Below are positions 6,517-14,613 of a stretch of DNA of 33,496 nucleotides, in pieces. Where the stretch lies: assembly GCA_963922685.1 (NCBI GenBank), contig CAWUJM010000018.1, positions 1-33,496 on the forward strand, written 5' to 3'. Source of the stretch: JAHDBG01 sp963922685 (GTDB lineage: Bacteria > Pseudomonadota > Gammaproteobacteria > Chromatiales > Chromatiaceae). The notes below the pieces were generated by a model. It had not been told where the DNA came from. It saw only the letters and a list, made by a program, of their open reading frames with translations, and ran no database searches. Each line of letters begins with the position of its first letter. The stretch's first letter is position 1. Position numbers and translations under genes: made by a program.

Positions 6517-6939
6517 ATGGAACAATATCTTGAGTTTGCCAGCAACCACCTGTGGTTAGTCGCTGCATTTGGTGCGGTTGCCGCAGCCCTGGCCTGGAAC
6601 CTGATCAGCCACGGACGCGATAAACAGACCATCGGGCCGCAGGAAGCAACCCGTCTGATCAATCGCGAACAGGCCACGATTGTGGATGTCCGTCCGGTCA
6701 ATGACTTTAAGGCGGGGCATATTATCCATGCGCACAATATCCCATCCGGCAGTCTGAAGGAGCAACTGAAGGTATTACAGAAATACCGTAACAAGCCGGT
6801 CATCGCAGTCTGTCGCAGTGGGATGACCTCAGCCACCGCCTGTAAGACATTACGCAAAGAAGGGTTCAACCAGGTCTATAATCTGCAGGGCGGTATGCAG
6901 GCCTGGGAAACAGCTAACCTGCCGGTCAGAAAGGCCTGA
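6517..6939 (+). CDS. yibN: Membrane-anchored rhodanese-like sulfurtransferase, YibN type
   Basis: 140 residues. One transmembrane segment (about 11-31, LWLVAAFGAVAAALAWNLI) is followed by a single rhodanese domain (about 40-135) with DVRP near 57-60 and the active-site loop CRSGMTS, catalytic Cys99. Single-domain rhodaneses carry sulfur as a cysteine persulfide, and the exact acceptor is unknown. The order yibN-secB-gpsA is as in Escherichia coli, where grxC also lies between, which supports the name. It ends 11 bp before secB. The ribosome site GGAA precedes the ATG. Confidence 0.88.
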   Translation: MEQYLEFASNHLWLVAAFGAVAAALAWNLISHGRDKQTIGPQEATRLINREQATIVDVRPVNDFKAGHIIHAHNIPSGSLKEQLKVLQKYRNKPVIAVCRSGMTSATACKTLRKEGFNQVYNLQGGMQAWETANLPVRKA

Positions 6940-6950
6940 GGACACAACCT

Positions 6951-7415
6951 ATGGCAGAACAACAGACTGAACAGCGCCGGTTTGGTATCCAGCGTATTTA
7001 TATCCGGGATCTCTCATTTGAACTGCCGGCAGCACCGGATATCTTCCGGCAGGAATGGCAGCCTGACATTGACCTCAATCTGAATGTCGAAGTAAACCCG
7101 CTAAGTGCGGAACAGGCCGAAGTGGTCATCATTCTGAACATTGAGGCAAAACAGGCAGATCAGGTGGTCTTTCTGGTCGAAGTCCAGCAGGCTGGTATCT
7201 TCACAGTGACCGGCTTCAGTCAGGAAGAACGGCAGCCACTGCTGCATATTGGTGCGGCCAATACCTTGTTCCCGTACGCCCGTGAAGTGGTCTCTGATCT
7301 GGTGACACGGGGCAGCCTGCCACCCCTGATTCTGCAACCGGTCAACTTTGAACACCTGTATCAGCAACGTCTGGCACAACACACCGCAGGGGCAGATACA
7401 CCCGGTTCAACATGA
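6951..7415 (+). CDS. secB: Protein-export chaperone SecB
   Basis: 154 residues, the usual length. SecB is the tetrameric cytosolic chaperone that keeps precursors unfolded and hands them to SecA. The N-terminal IQRIYIRDLSFELP and the central ILNIEAKQADQVVFLVEVQQAGIF are characteristic, followed by the FPYAREVVSDLVTRGSLPPLILQPVNF signature. A GAGGA ribosome site lies upstream. The last codons overlap gpsA by 4 bp (ATGA), so the genes are coupled. Confidence 0.97.
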   Translation: MAEQQTEQRRFGIQRIYIRDLSFELPAAPDIFRQEWQPDIDLNLNVEVNPLSAEQAEVVIILNIEAKQADQVVFLVEVQQAGIFTVTGFSQEERQPLLHIGAANTLFPYAREVVSDLVTRGSLPPLILQPVNFEHLYQQRLAQHTAGADTPGST

Positions 7416-8404
7416 CCCATATTGCCTTAATCGGCGCCGGATCCTGGGGCACCGCACTCGCCATTCAGCTGGCACACCGTTATCCGGTACAGTTATGGGG
7501 CCGCAACCCGGATGCGATCAGAGCCTGTCGCGCCGCCGGCGCCAACACCCGCTACCTGCCCGACATCGCTTTTCCCGCCAACCTGCACCCTACCGCTGAA
7601 CTAGCCACAGCACTCCGCCATGCCACGGACGTAATGCTGGCAGTCCCCAGTCACGCTTTCACTGCGACCTGTGCCAGGATCGCCACACACACCCCAACAC
7701 TGAGCCGGATCAGCTGGGCCACCAAAGGCTTGGAGCCTGATACCCGACAACTGCTCAGCCAGGTTGCCAGACGTTATTTCCCGCAAGCCAGTCTGGCGAT
7801 GCTGACCGGCCCGACCTTTGCGACCGAAGTCGCACGCGGCCTGCCAACTGCGGTCACCCTGGCGGCACCGGATGCCACCTGTCGTAACCGGCTGGCACAA
7901 CTGTTACACAGCGAGCACTTCCGGGTCTACACCACAGATGACCTGATCGGTGCTCAGCTGGGTGCCAGCTGCAAAAATGTGATGGCGATCGCTGCGGGTA
8001 TCGCCGATGGCCTCGGCTTTGGTGCAAATGCGCGAGCCGCCCTGATCACCCGGGGACTGGCCGAAATCACCCGCCTGACAACCGCTCTGGGAGGACGCAC
8101 CGACACCCTGATGGGGCTGGCCGGACTCGGCGACCTGACCCTGACCTGTACGGACAACCAGTCCCGCAATCGCCGGATGGGGCTGGCACTGGCCCGGGGC
8201 AGAACGATGACACAGGCCATGTGCGAGATCGGTCAGGTGGTGGAAGGCATCACCACAGCCCGCGAGATCTACCACAAGGCACACGCTGCCGCCGTTGAGA
8301 TGCCGATTACACAACACGTCTATCAGGTGCTGTATCAGGACATGCCGCCTCGTGCAGCAGTCAGTGCTTTATTAAGCCGCATTCCCGGACACATGGAAAG
8401 ATAA
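7412..8404 (+). CDS. gpsA: NAD(P)-dependent glycerol-3-phosphate dehydrogenase
   Basis: 330 residues. GpsA reduces dihydroxyacetone phosphate to sn-glycerol-3-phosphate for phospholipid synthesis. The N-terminal nucleotide-binding motif is GAGSWGTALA. The WATKGLEP and LTGPTFATEVARGLPTAV blocks are present, and the catalytic Lys lies in GASCKNVMAIAAG. The C-terminal helical domain has GLAGLGDLTLTC. It is translationally coupled to secB (4-bp overlap), an arrangement common in gammaproteobacteria. Confidence 0.97.
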   Translation: MTHIALIGAGSWGTALAIQLAHRYPVQLWGRNPDAIRACRAAGANTRYLPDIAFPANLHPTAELATALRHATDVMLAVPSHAFTATCARIATHTPTLSRISWATKGLEPDTRQLLSQVARRYFPQASLAMLTGPTFATEVARGLPTAVTLAAPDATCRNRLAQLLHSEHFRVYTTDDLIGAQLGASCKNVMAIAAGIADGLGFGANARAALITRGLAEITRLTTALGGRTDTLMGLAGLGDLTLTCTDNQSRNRRMGLALARGRTMTQAMCEIGQVVEGITTAREIYHKAHAAAVEMPITQHVYQVLYQDMPPRAAVSALLSRIPGHMER

Positions 8405-8410
8405 GCCACC

Positions 8411-9391
8411 ATGACTCAACCTGATCCGCTCCGCACAACTGCCACGGTCATGCCGGATACAGCAGCCATCAGTCACCTGAACTCGCTCGGCATCATCCGG
8501 GCCAGTGGTGCTGATGCACGTACCTTTCTGCAGGGTCAGCTGACCAGCGACCTGCAGCAACTACATCCGCACCAGACACAACTCAGCGGCTACTGCACCC
8601 CGAAAGGACGGTTGCTCGCCATCTTTCGGATCGTACCCGATGGTGATGCCCTGCTGCTGCTGTTACCGCGTGAACTGCTGGACAATATCCGCAGACGCCT
8701 GCAACTGTACGTATTACGCGCGGACGTACAATTACAGGATATGAGTGATACCCTCAGCATCTGTGAACTGGCAGGCCCTGATATTGCATCCCATGTCCCG
8801 GTGATGCCGGATGCTGACAATACCATCATACAGACCAGTGAACTGATCATCAGCCGACTACCGGGGGACCGGCCACGCTGCCGCATCATCGGCCCGACTA
8901 CTGCACTGGATGCACTGCGCGCGCAGGCAGACCAGCACATGATATCTGTCACCCCGGCGGCCTGGCGCCTGCTGGACATTCGCGCCGGACTACCCACTAT
9001 TTATGCGGCGACCAGCGAGGCATTTGTCCCGCAAATGACAAATCTGCATCTGGTCGGTGGCGTCAGCTTCAGAAAAGGTTGTTATACCGGCCAGGAAGTG
9101 GTCGCCCGCATGCACTATCTGGGAAAACAGAAAAAACAACTGTACCAGCTGCACATCACGACCAACACACCTGTTCAGGTGGGCCAGCCATTGTATGCGC
9201 CGGATTCACGTCGTCAGGCAGTCGGCACCATCGCAGACCAGGCACCATCACCCGACGGGGGCTATGTAGTCTTAGCAGTATGCCAGACCAGCAGTATCCA
9301 TGAGCTCAGTCTGACACCTGACGGCACAACGACAGCTGAGATACGCCGGCTCAGTTTACCCTACACTGAATCACCACCCGACCAGCAATAA
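8411..9391 (+). CDS. ygfZ: Folate-binding Fe-S cluster maintenance protein YgfZ
   Basis: 326 residues, related to the T protein of glycine cleavage. The COG0354 signature KGCYTGQEVVARMHYLGK is clear at about 222-239, with the functional Cys in KGCYTGQE. YgfZ binds tetrahydrofolate and helps repair or assemble certain iron-sulfur enzymes. The N-terminal GADARTFLQGQLTSDL is also typical. It starts 6 bp behind gpsA. Its stop TAA overlaps the ATG that opens the lolD frame (TAATG at 9389-9393). Confidence 0.93.
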   Translation: MTQPDPLRTTATVMPDTAAISHLNSLGIIRASGADARTFLQGQLTSDLQQLHPHQTQLSGYCTPKGRLLAIFRIVPDGDALLLLLPRELLDNIRRRLQLYVLRADVQLQDMSDTLSICELAGPDIASHVPVMPDADNTIIQTSELIISRLPGDRPRCRIIGPTTALDALRAQADQHMISVTPAAWRLLDIRAGLPTIYAATSEAFVPQMTNLHLVGGVSFRKGCYTGQEVVARMHYLGKQKKQLYQLHITTNTPVQVGQPLYAPDSRRQAVGTIADQAPSPDGGYVVLAVCQTSSIHELSLTPDGTTTAEIRRLSLPYTESPPDQQ

Positions 9392-10197
9392 TGTCCACTG
9401 TGTCAACCTCAGTGTCGGCATGCCCGGGGTTGTTCTCCGAGGTACACCATGACCGGATAACGCTGGCACTGAGATCGCCACATCAATCTGAATCGCACGC
9501 GGTTATGCACAAAATCTGTATGAATCACGTATTACAGGCGATTGACCTGTATCAGCATTTCGGTACAGCACCAGATCACCTTGTCGTATTACGCGGGGTG
9601 AATCTGACCGTACAGGCTGGCGAACAGCTTGCGATCGTCGGCGCATCCGGCTCCGGTAAAAGCACCCTGCTGCATTGTCTGGGCGGGCTGGAACAGCCAA
9701 CTCAGGGCACCGTGCAACTGCAGGGCCACGACCTGCGCAGACTGGGTACCGCAGAACGCAGTCGAGTGCGTAATCAACAACTGGGCTTTGTGTACCAGTT
9801 CCACCACTTGCTGCCTGAGCTATCCGCACTGGAAAATGTTGCGTTACCCCTGATGCTCAGTGGCCTGCGTCGTGCACAGGCGATGGCGCAGGCGATCACC
9901 ATGCTGCAACATGTCGGTCTGAACAAACGGATGCAACATAAACCACCTGCCCTGTCCGGCGGTGAGCGTCAGCGTACCGCACTGGCCCGCGCTATGGTCA
10001 CCCATCCGGTCTGTTTGCTGGCGGATGAGCCGACCGGCAATCTGGACCGGCAGACAGCTGCGCGAGTATATGATCTGATGCGCGAGCTGAACCGGGAACA
10101 GAACACCAGCCTGGTGATTGTCACTCACGATCTGACACTGGCCCAACAGATGGATCGTTGTCTGGTGCTGCGCGACGGCACGCTACACAGCCAGTAA
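9391..10197 (+). CDS. lolD: Lipoprotein-releasing ABC transporter ATPase LolD, with repeat-derived N-terminus
   Basis: ATPase that powers release of outer-membrane lipoproteins from the inner membrane with LolC/LolE. Walker A is GASGSGKST, the Q-loop is in the LolD-typical segment LGFVYQFHHLLPE, the signature is LSGGERQRTALARA, and Walker B is LLADEPTGNLD. The normal LolD start matches Met44 (position 9520, giving 225 aa), with another ATG at 9505. The longest frame begins at 9391, overlapping the ygfZ stop, and adds 43 residues. About 33 of these are translated from a family P element. I give the long frame because of the TAATG coupling and because the internal ATGs lack good ribosome sites, but the start is uncertain. 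No lolC or lolE is in the window. It overlaps the convergent hsdS by 15 bp. Confidence 0.88.
   Translation: MSTVSTSVSACPGLFSEVHHDRITLALRSPHQSESHAVMHKICMNHVLQAIDLYQHFGTAPDHLVVLRGVNLTVQAGEQLAIVGASGSGKSTLLHCLGGLEQPTQGTVQLQGHDLRRLGTAERSRVRNQQLGFVYQFHHLLPELSALENVALPLMLSGLRRAQAMAQAITMLQHVGLNKRMQHKPPALSGGERQRTALARAMVTHPVCLLADEPTGNLDRQTAARVYDLMRELNREQNTSLVIVTHDLTLAQQMDRCLVLRDGTLHSQ
9400..9498. mobile_element. Family P palindromic element, internally deleted copy
   Basis: The sequence matches the reverse complement of the element at 25674-25890. Shared pieces are CTCAGTGTC then CCCGGG, TTCTCCGAGGTAC, GACCGGATAACGCTGGC, CTGAGATC and the terminal repeat CCACATCAATCTGAATCGC (9478-9496). The central hairpin of roughly 60-80 bp is missing. 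It lies in frame at the start of the lolD reading frame. Confidence 0.75.
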
Positions 10198-11334
10198 ATC
10201 ATGCAATAAGGCATGCTTCAGCCGGTCGTAACGTTGCAGACAGGCCAGGCGCGCAGCATGGTGCTGATCAACCGCATGTAATGCTGCGGCAATCCGTTGT
10301 TGTTCGCACAACGGCGGATGACGGTACCGGATACGATAGAAGGTATCGCGACTGAGACTCGGGATACCAGTAGCCTCGTTATAAGCGGCCAGATTCAGCG
10401 ACATCAGCAGATAATACAGCCAGCGTGGACACATATCGCGATAATCGCGCACATAATAGGCGGTATCAATCGGCCAGCATTGCTGTTCTGTATAAGTCGG
10501 CTGATGAATGGTGCCTTTGCGCCCGATCACAACTGACGGACCTGACACAAAATAGCGGTTGATATAACCGATCACACCGCCCGCTCCCACCACCGGATAA
10601 CGACCATACGGCTGCATCGGCTCAGGACAGGGCTTACCATAGGCCAGCACCAGGCTGTCGCCCAGCTGCCGCAATGGTCGATCCGGCTGCGCCATGCCTG
10701 TGCCATCCAGTTCGGCTGCAGCCTGTCCCACCCCGATATGTGCCTGCATCAATCCGCGTCGCAGATCGCGAAGTTTCTGCAATATGGCCTGACTCAACCA
10801 GATCAGACGATCCACGGAGGCCGGAATCGCAACCAGCCGGCGTTGCTGCACCAGCGCAGGATAAATCACCGGCAACGCATGCAATACCGGTTTGGTCAGA
10901 CCAAACCGGGTAATCCCCTGTGCCCGCAGATAAAAATAATCCCGCACCGTCTGCAGACCCAGATACTGATGCAGGTAGGTACCCAACAACTGATCTGTAT
11001 CCGGTCGCAATAAAGTCAGATGATAACCACACAACACACCCGGCAACGTTACCGGCACATAGGCTGACACACCGATATCACGCGGTGATTCCGAATCCTT
11101 TGTGATCAGCACATCCCCGGCCTGCACACTGAACCGGCTGATATCTTTCAGCTTCGCTGTAGCCTGCATAAAGCGCAACTGATCTGTAATCTGATCATGC
11201 TGATAGACATCGGTGTAATTACACAACTGTACCGGAATCTCACCGTCGCGTGATTTTTTGTCCACCTGACTGGACCGGATGGTCACCAGCTCACCGAGTG
11301 GTGCCATCCGCCAGCCCGGTGGCACATTATGCAT
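10183..11334 (-). CDS. hsdS: Type I restriction-modification specificity subunit HsdS
   Basis: 383 residues from the ATG at 11334, which overlaps the hsdM stop by 8 bp. A longer frame upstream exists but lies wholly inside hsdM. There are two target-recognition domains, each followed by a helical spacer. The first is about 1-165, ending HALPVIYPALVQQRRLVAIPASVDRLIWL. The second is about 215-350, with GAGGVIGYINRYFVSGPSVVIGRKGTIHQP and a final PPLCEQQRIAAALHAVDQHH repeat. Each domain reads one half of a bipartite DNA site, and the site cannot be predicted here. It forms the methylase with HsdM. It is convergent with lolD, overlapping by 15 bp. Confidence 0.93.
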   Translation of the reverse strand: MHNVPPGWRMAPLGELVTIRSSQVDKKSRDGEIPVQLCNYTDVYQHDQITDQLRFMQATAKLKDISRFSVQAGDVLITKDSESPRDIGVSAYVPVTLPGVLCGYHLTLLRPDTDQLLGTYLHQYLGLQTVRDYFYLRAQGITRFGLTKPVLHALPVIYPALVQQRRLVAIPASVDRLIWLSQAILQKLRDLRRGLMQAHIGVGQAAAELDGTGMAQPDRPLRQLGDSLVLAYGKPCPEPMQPYGRYPVVGAGGVIGYINRYFVSGPSVVIGRKGTIHQPTYTEQQCWPIDTAYYVRDYRDMCPRWLYYLLMSLNLAAYNEATGIPSLSRDTFYRIRYRHPPLCEQQRIAAALHAVDQHHAARLACLQRYDRLKHALLHDLLAV

Positions 11335-13051
11335 AACCCAGCACCTGCAGATGCTGTTGCAGCACAGCTTCAGTCTGGCGCATCTGCTCATCCAGCTCGC
11401 CCAGTGCCATATGATACGTCTCCCACCAATGATCACATTGCTGAATCACAGTCGGCGCAGCAGCTGCCAGACGATGATGTAACTGCTTTCTGGTCGTAAT
11501 ATCCGGCCTGAACACATAATAATCTGCATTTTTCGGCACCAGCACACAGGAAAGATCGAACCCCCGCAACTTTTCAGCCTGAATATAGGGGTCCCGGACT
11601 TCGTAGGCCGGAATACCACCCTGCAACAAACCGGTGACGTCATACCGTATCGCTGGCGGTGACGTATCTGCATAGCGCCGGATCGTCAGATTATAACCAT
11701 TTTCCCGAATCGTAGCTAAACTGGCGACGATTGCATACCGCTCAATGGTCTGATACCGATCAAATGCATCCGTAATCCGCTCAATATCCTGCGGCCTCAA
11801 CTTATTCTGGCCTTTGTCCGTACCGTAATAACGTTCTGCATTAATAAATAAGACATGACCCTGCCGCCGGGCCGGTTTGACCCGATTGATAATCAACAGA
11901 CAGGCCGGAATACTGGTGCCATAAAACAAACCAGCCGGCAGGCCTATCACCGCCTCTAACAGATCGTCTTCTGCCAACCCCTGCCGGATGGCCTTTTCAC
12001 TGCCACCACGAAATAAGACACCGTGTGGCATAATCACCCCCAGCATACCCTGTTCGTTCAGTGCTGCCAGCATATGCTGCACAAAGGCCAGGTCACCTGC
12101 ATCCTTGGGTGGTGTGCCATAACAGAAACGACCGTACGAATCCTGATCCGCCTCCGGCTTACCCCATTTTTTCAGACTGAACGGCGGATTAGCCACAACC
12201 CGGTCAAATGTCATCAGGTCGCCATCCTGAACATGCATCGGCTCACGCAAGGTATCCCCTTTACGGATATCCGCATTAAATACCCCATGTAAAAACATAT
12301 TCATTTTACAGATCGCCCAGGTATTCAGATTCATTTCCTGGCCGGATAGTGACAGATCTGCCGGATTCTCAGCATGCTGTATCAGATAATTACGCGTCTC
12401 AATCAGCATACCGCCGGAACCCACTGTCGGATCATAAATCCGCATACCCGCATGTGGTTTTAACAGACTGACCAGTAATTTCACAACCTCTGCCGGAGTA
12501 TAAAACTCACCACCTTTTTTGCCGGCAGAATCTGCAAACATCTTAATCAGATATTCATACGCACTGCCAAGCAGATCAGGCTGTTCAAAATCAGTATTAC
12601 GTAAACGATGCCGACAGAAATGGTCTAACAGATCCCGTAGTTTCTTATCAGATAGCTTATTTCTGATATTGAAATCAATACTGACTAATACACCTTCCAG
12701 CTCATGGTTATACTGTTCAATCAGTTCTGTCGCCTTATTTAAACCAGCGCCGATATGTTCCTGCAGATTCTGCAGATTTTCCCAACGGGCACCTGCCGGA
12801 ACAAAAAAAGTTTTATCATATTCTTCTTCATCAGCAGCAAATTTCCAGGCCTTATCAACCGGCCAGCCCTTATTGCGATAATAATGAAAAACCTTTTCCT
12901 GTTCTTCCTGAAAGGCATCTGATAAACGTTTCAGAAATAACATACCTAGGATATAATCCTTAAACTCCGATGCATCCATGTTACCTCTCAGAATATCTGC
13001 CGCTTCCCATAAAAACGACTCCAGTTCCTGCAACGTGAGCTTTTGTGCCAT
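11327..13051 (-). CDS. hsdM: Type I restriction-modification methyltransferase subunit HsdM
   Basis: 574 residues from ATG 13051 (MAQKLTLQELESFLWEAADI, the standard HsdM start). An in-frame GTG at 13099 would add 16 residues without homology. The N-terminal helical domain covers about 1-145. The SAM-binding motif DPTVGSGG is at 207-214 and the N6-adenine catalytic motif NPPF at 288-291. The C-terminal helix interacts with HsdS. It methylates adenines in the site chosen by HsdS. No hsdR lies in the window, upstream or downstream, so restriction activity is not shown. Confidence 0.95.
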   Translation of the reverse strand: MAQKLTLQELESFLWEAADILRGNMDASEFKDYILGMLFLKRLSDAFQEEQEKVFHYYRNKGWPVDKAWKFAADEEEYDKTFFVPAGARWENLQNLQEHIGAGLNKATELIEQYNHELEGVLVSIDFNIRNKLSDKKLRDLLDHFCRHRLRNTDFEQPDLLGSAYEYLIKMFADSAGKKGGEFYTPAEVVKLLVSLLKPHAGMRIYDPTVGSGGMLIETRNYLIQHAENPADLSLSGQEMNLNTWAICKMNMFLHGVFNADIRKGDTLREPMHVQDGDLMTFDRVVANPPFSLKKWGKPEADQDSYGRFCYGTPPKDAGDLAFVQHMLAALNEQGMLGVIMPHGVLFRGGSEKAIRQGLAEDDLLEAVIGLPAGLFYGTSIPACLLIINRVKPARRQGHVLFINAERYYGTDKGQNKLRPQDIERITDAFDRYQTIERYAIVASLATIRENGYNLTIRRYADTSPPAIRYDVTGLLQGGIPAYEVRDPYIQAEKLRGFDLSCVLVPKNADYYVFRPDITTRKQLHHRLAAAAPTVIQQCDHWWETYHMALGELDEQMRQTEAVLQQHLQVLGYA

Positions 13052-13426
13052 AATCAATGCGTGTTGTATTGTTCGGCATACATCCCTGTATGCAATCACC
13101 AGTCATTCAGATTGAAGCAGTGAGTATAAACTGGTCGGAAAAAATAAATGGTAAACGAATGTCATCTTCATCGGAACAGACACGCATTCCACCTGTAAAG
13201 ACCTGATCTTTAATTGCCAGGGTCAGAGTATAATAGGCGATGCATTTCATTCAAATCAATCACTGCATTACCGGATTGAGCACCATAAAGGCTGCGGATT
13301 TTACTTGCTGATCTGTTCTGGCCCGGCTAAAATCTGCGACCCCTGAAATTCAGGATGACACAGACCCGGTCGATGCCACCTGATCTGCACCAACCCTGAT
13401 CAACATGCCAGCGGGAGAAACTTAAA
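13052..13426. other. Divergent intergenic region hsdM/coxB
   Basis: There is no gene in this 375-bp stretch. A perfect TATAAT on the plus strand at 13229-13234 could be the -10 of the cox cluster, with a weak TTTA-rich -35 region, leaving an untranslated leader near 190 bases. A small CTGAA/TTCAG palindrome lies near 13348-13358. The ribosome site GGGAG for coxB is at 13412-13416. No clear promoter was found for hsdM. Confidence 0.3.
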
Positions 13427-14572
13427 GTGAGCACATCAAGCAGATGGTGTCAGTTGCTGTCAGTGCTGTTCGGCCTCAATACCGGAACAGCCATTGCCGA
13501 CTATGCCCTGAATATGACACAGGGTGTCACCCGGACCAGCCAGGCGGTCTATGATCTGCACATGATTATCTTCTGGATCTGCGTTGCCATCGGCATCGTG
13601 GTGTTTGGTGTGATGATTTATGCCATGTTCAGACATCGCAAATCCAGAGGTGTTAAAGCGGCACAATTCCATGAAAGCACCACGATGGAACTGGTCTGGA
13701 CACTGATCCCGATCATCATTCTGATCAGCATGGCAATCCCGGCCACCCGGGTACTGCTGGCAATGGAAGATACCTCAGATGCTGACATGACCGTCAAGGT
13801 CACCGGTATCCAGTGGAAATGGAAATACGATTATGTCGATACCGAGGCTGAAGGCCTGTCTGTCATCAGCTCGCTACACCCGGATCACAATGAAGCGCGT
13901 CAGCTCGGTGCAGATGCAGACCTGACCGCATTCGGTGATACCTACCTGCTGGATGTCGATAATCCGCTAGTGGTGCCTGTCGGCAAAAAAATACGCTTCC
14001 TGCTCACTGCTGCTGATGTGATTCATTCCTGGTGGGTACCGGATCTGGGCTGGAAGAAAGATGCCATCCCGGGATTCATCAACGAGTCCTGGACCATCAT
14101 TGACCAACCTGGTGTATACCGAGGAAAGTGTGCCGAACTGTGCGGCAGAGATCATGCATTCATGCCAGTGGTCGTGGTTGCCAAAGAACCCGCCGAATAT
14201 GCTGCCTGGGTCGCAGAACAGAAACAGGCCGCAGCAGACCTCGCCAATTCTGCAGATCGTGTCTGGACTAAGGCAGAGTTGATGGCGAAAGGTGAAGCTG
14301 TCTACCAGACCAATTGTGCTGCCTGTCATCAACCGAACGGACAAGGCCTGCCACCGGTCTTCCCGGCGCTGGTCGGCAGTGCCATGGCAACTGCAGAAGA
14401 TCCTGCTGCACATATTGATATTGTGCTGAACGGCAAGGCTGGCAGTGCTATGGCAGCTTATCGTGACATCCTGAATGACGTTGACCTGGCCGCTGTCATC
14501 ACCTACGAACGCAATGCCTGGGGCAATCAGGCCAGTATCGTTCAGCCTGCCGAAATCAAAGCGCAACGTTAA
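13427..14572 (+). CDS. coxB: Cytochrome c oxidase subunit II with fused cytochrome c domain
   Basis: 381 residues, GTG start with GGGAG upstream. A signal sequence (about 1-24) and two membrane helices (about 44-67 and 90-111) precede the periplasmic CuA domain. CuA ligands are His200, Cys235, Cys239, His243 and Met246 in GKCAELCGRDHAFMP. A C-terminal class I cytochrome c domain has CAACH at 297-301, with Met342 as the likely axial ligand. The extra heme domain marks a caa3-type oxidase that takes electrons through its own tethered cytochrome. It is the first gene of the cox cluster, 41 bp before coxA. Confidence 0.96.
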   Translation: MSTSSRWCQLLSVLFGLNTGTAIADYALNMTQGVTRTSQAVYDLHMIIFWICVAIGIVVFGVMIYAMFRHRKSRGVKAAQFHESTTMELVWTLIPIIILISMAIPATRVLLAMEDTSDADMTVKVTGIQWKWKYDYVDTEAEGLSVISSLHPDHNEARQLGADADLTAFGDTYLLDVDNPLVVPVGKKIRFLLTAADVIHSWWVPDLGWKKDAIPGFINESWTIIDQPGVYRGKCAELCGRDHAFMPVVVVAKEPAEYAAWVAEQKQAAADLANSADRVWTKAELMAKGEAVYQTNCAACHQPNGQGLPPVFPALVGSAMATAEDPAAHIDIVLNGKAGSAMAAYRDILNDVDLAAVITYERNAWGNQASIVQPAEIKAQR

Positions 14573-14613
14573 TACCCGGATCACGCCGCATCATCGCACA
14601 ATACGGAGACAAC

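Noticed and set aside
11335..11436. Longer hsdS start inside hsdM
   Set aside because: The added 34 residues are the hsdM sequence read in another frame. The ATG at 11334 with an 8-bp overlap is the normal coupling.
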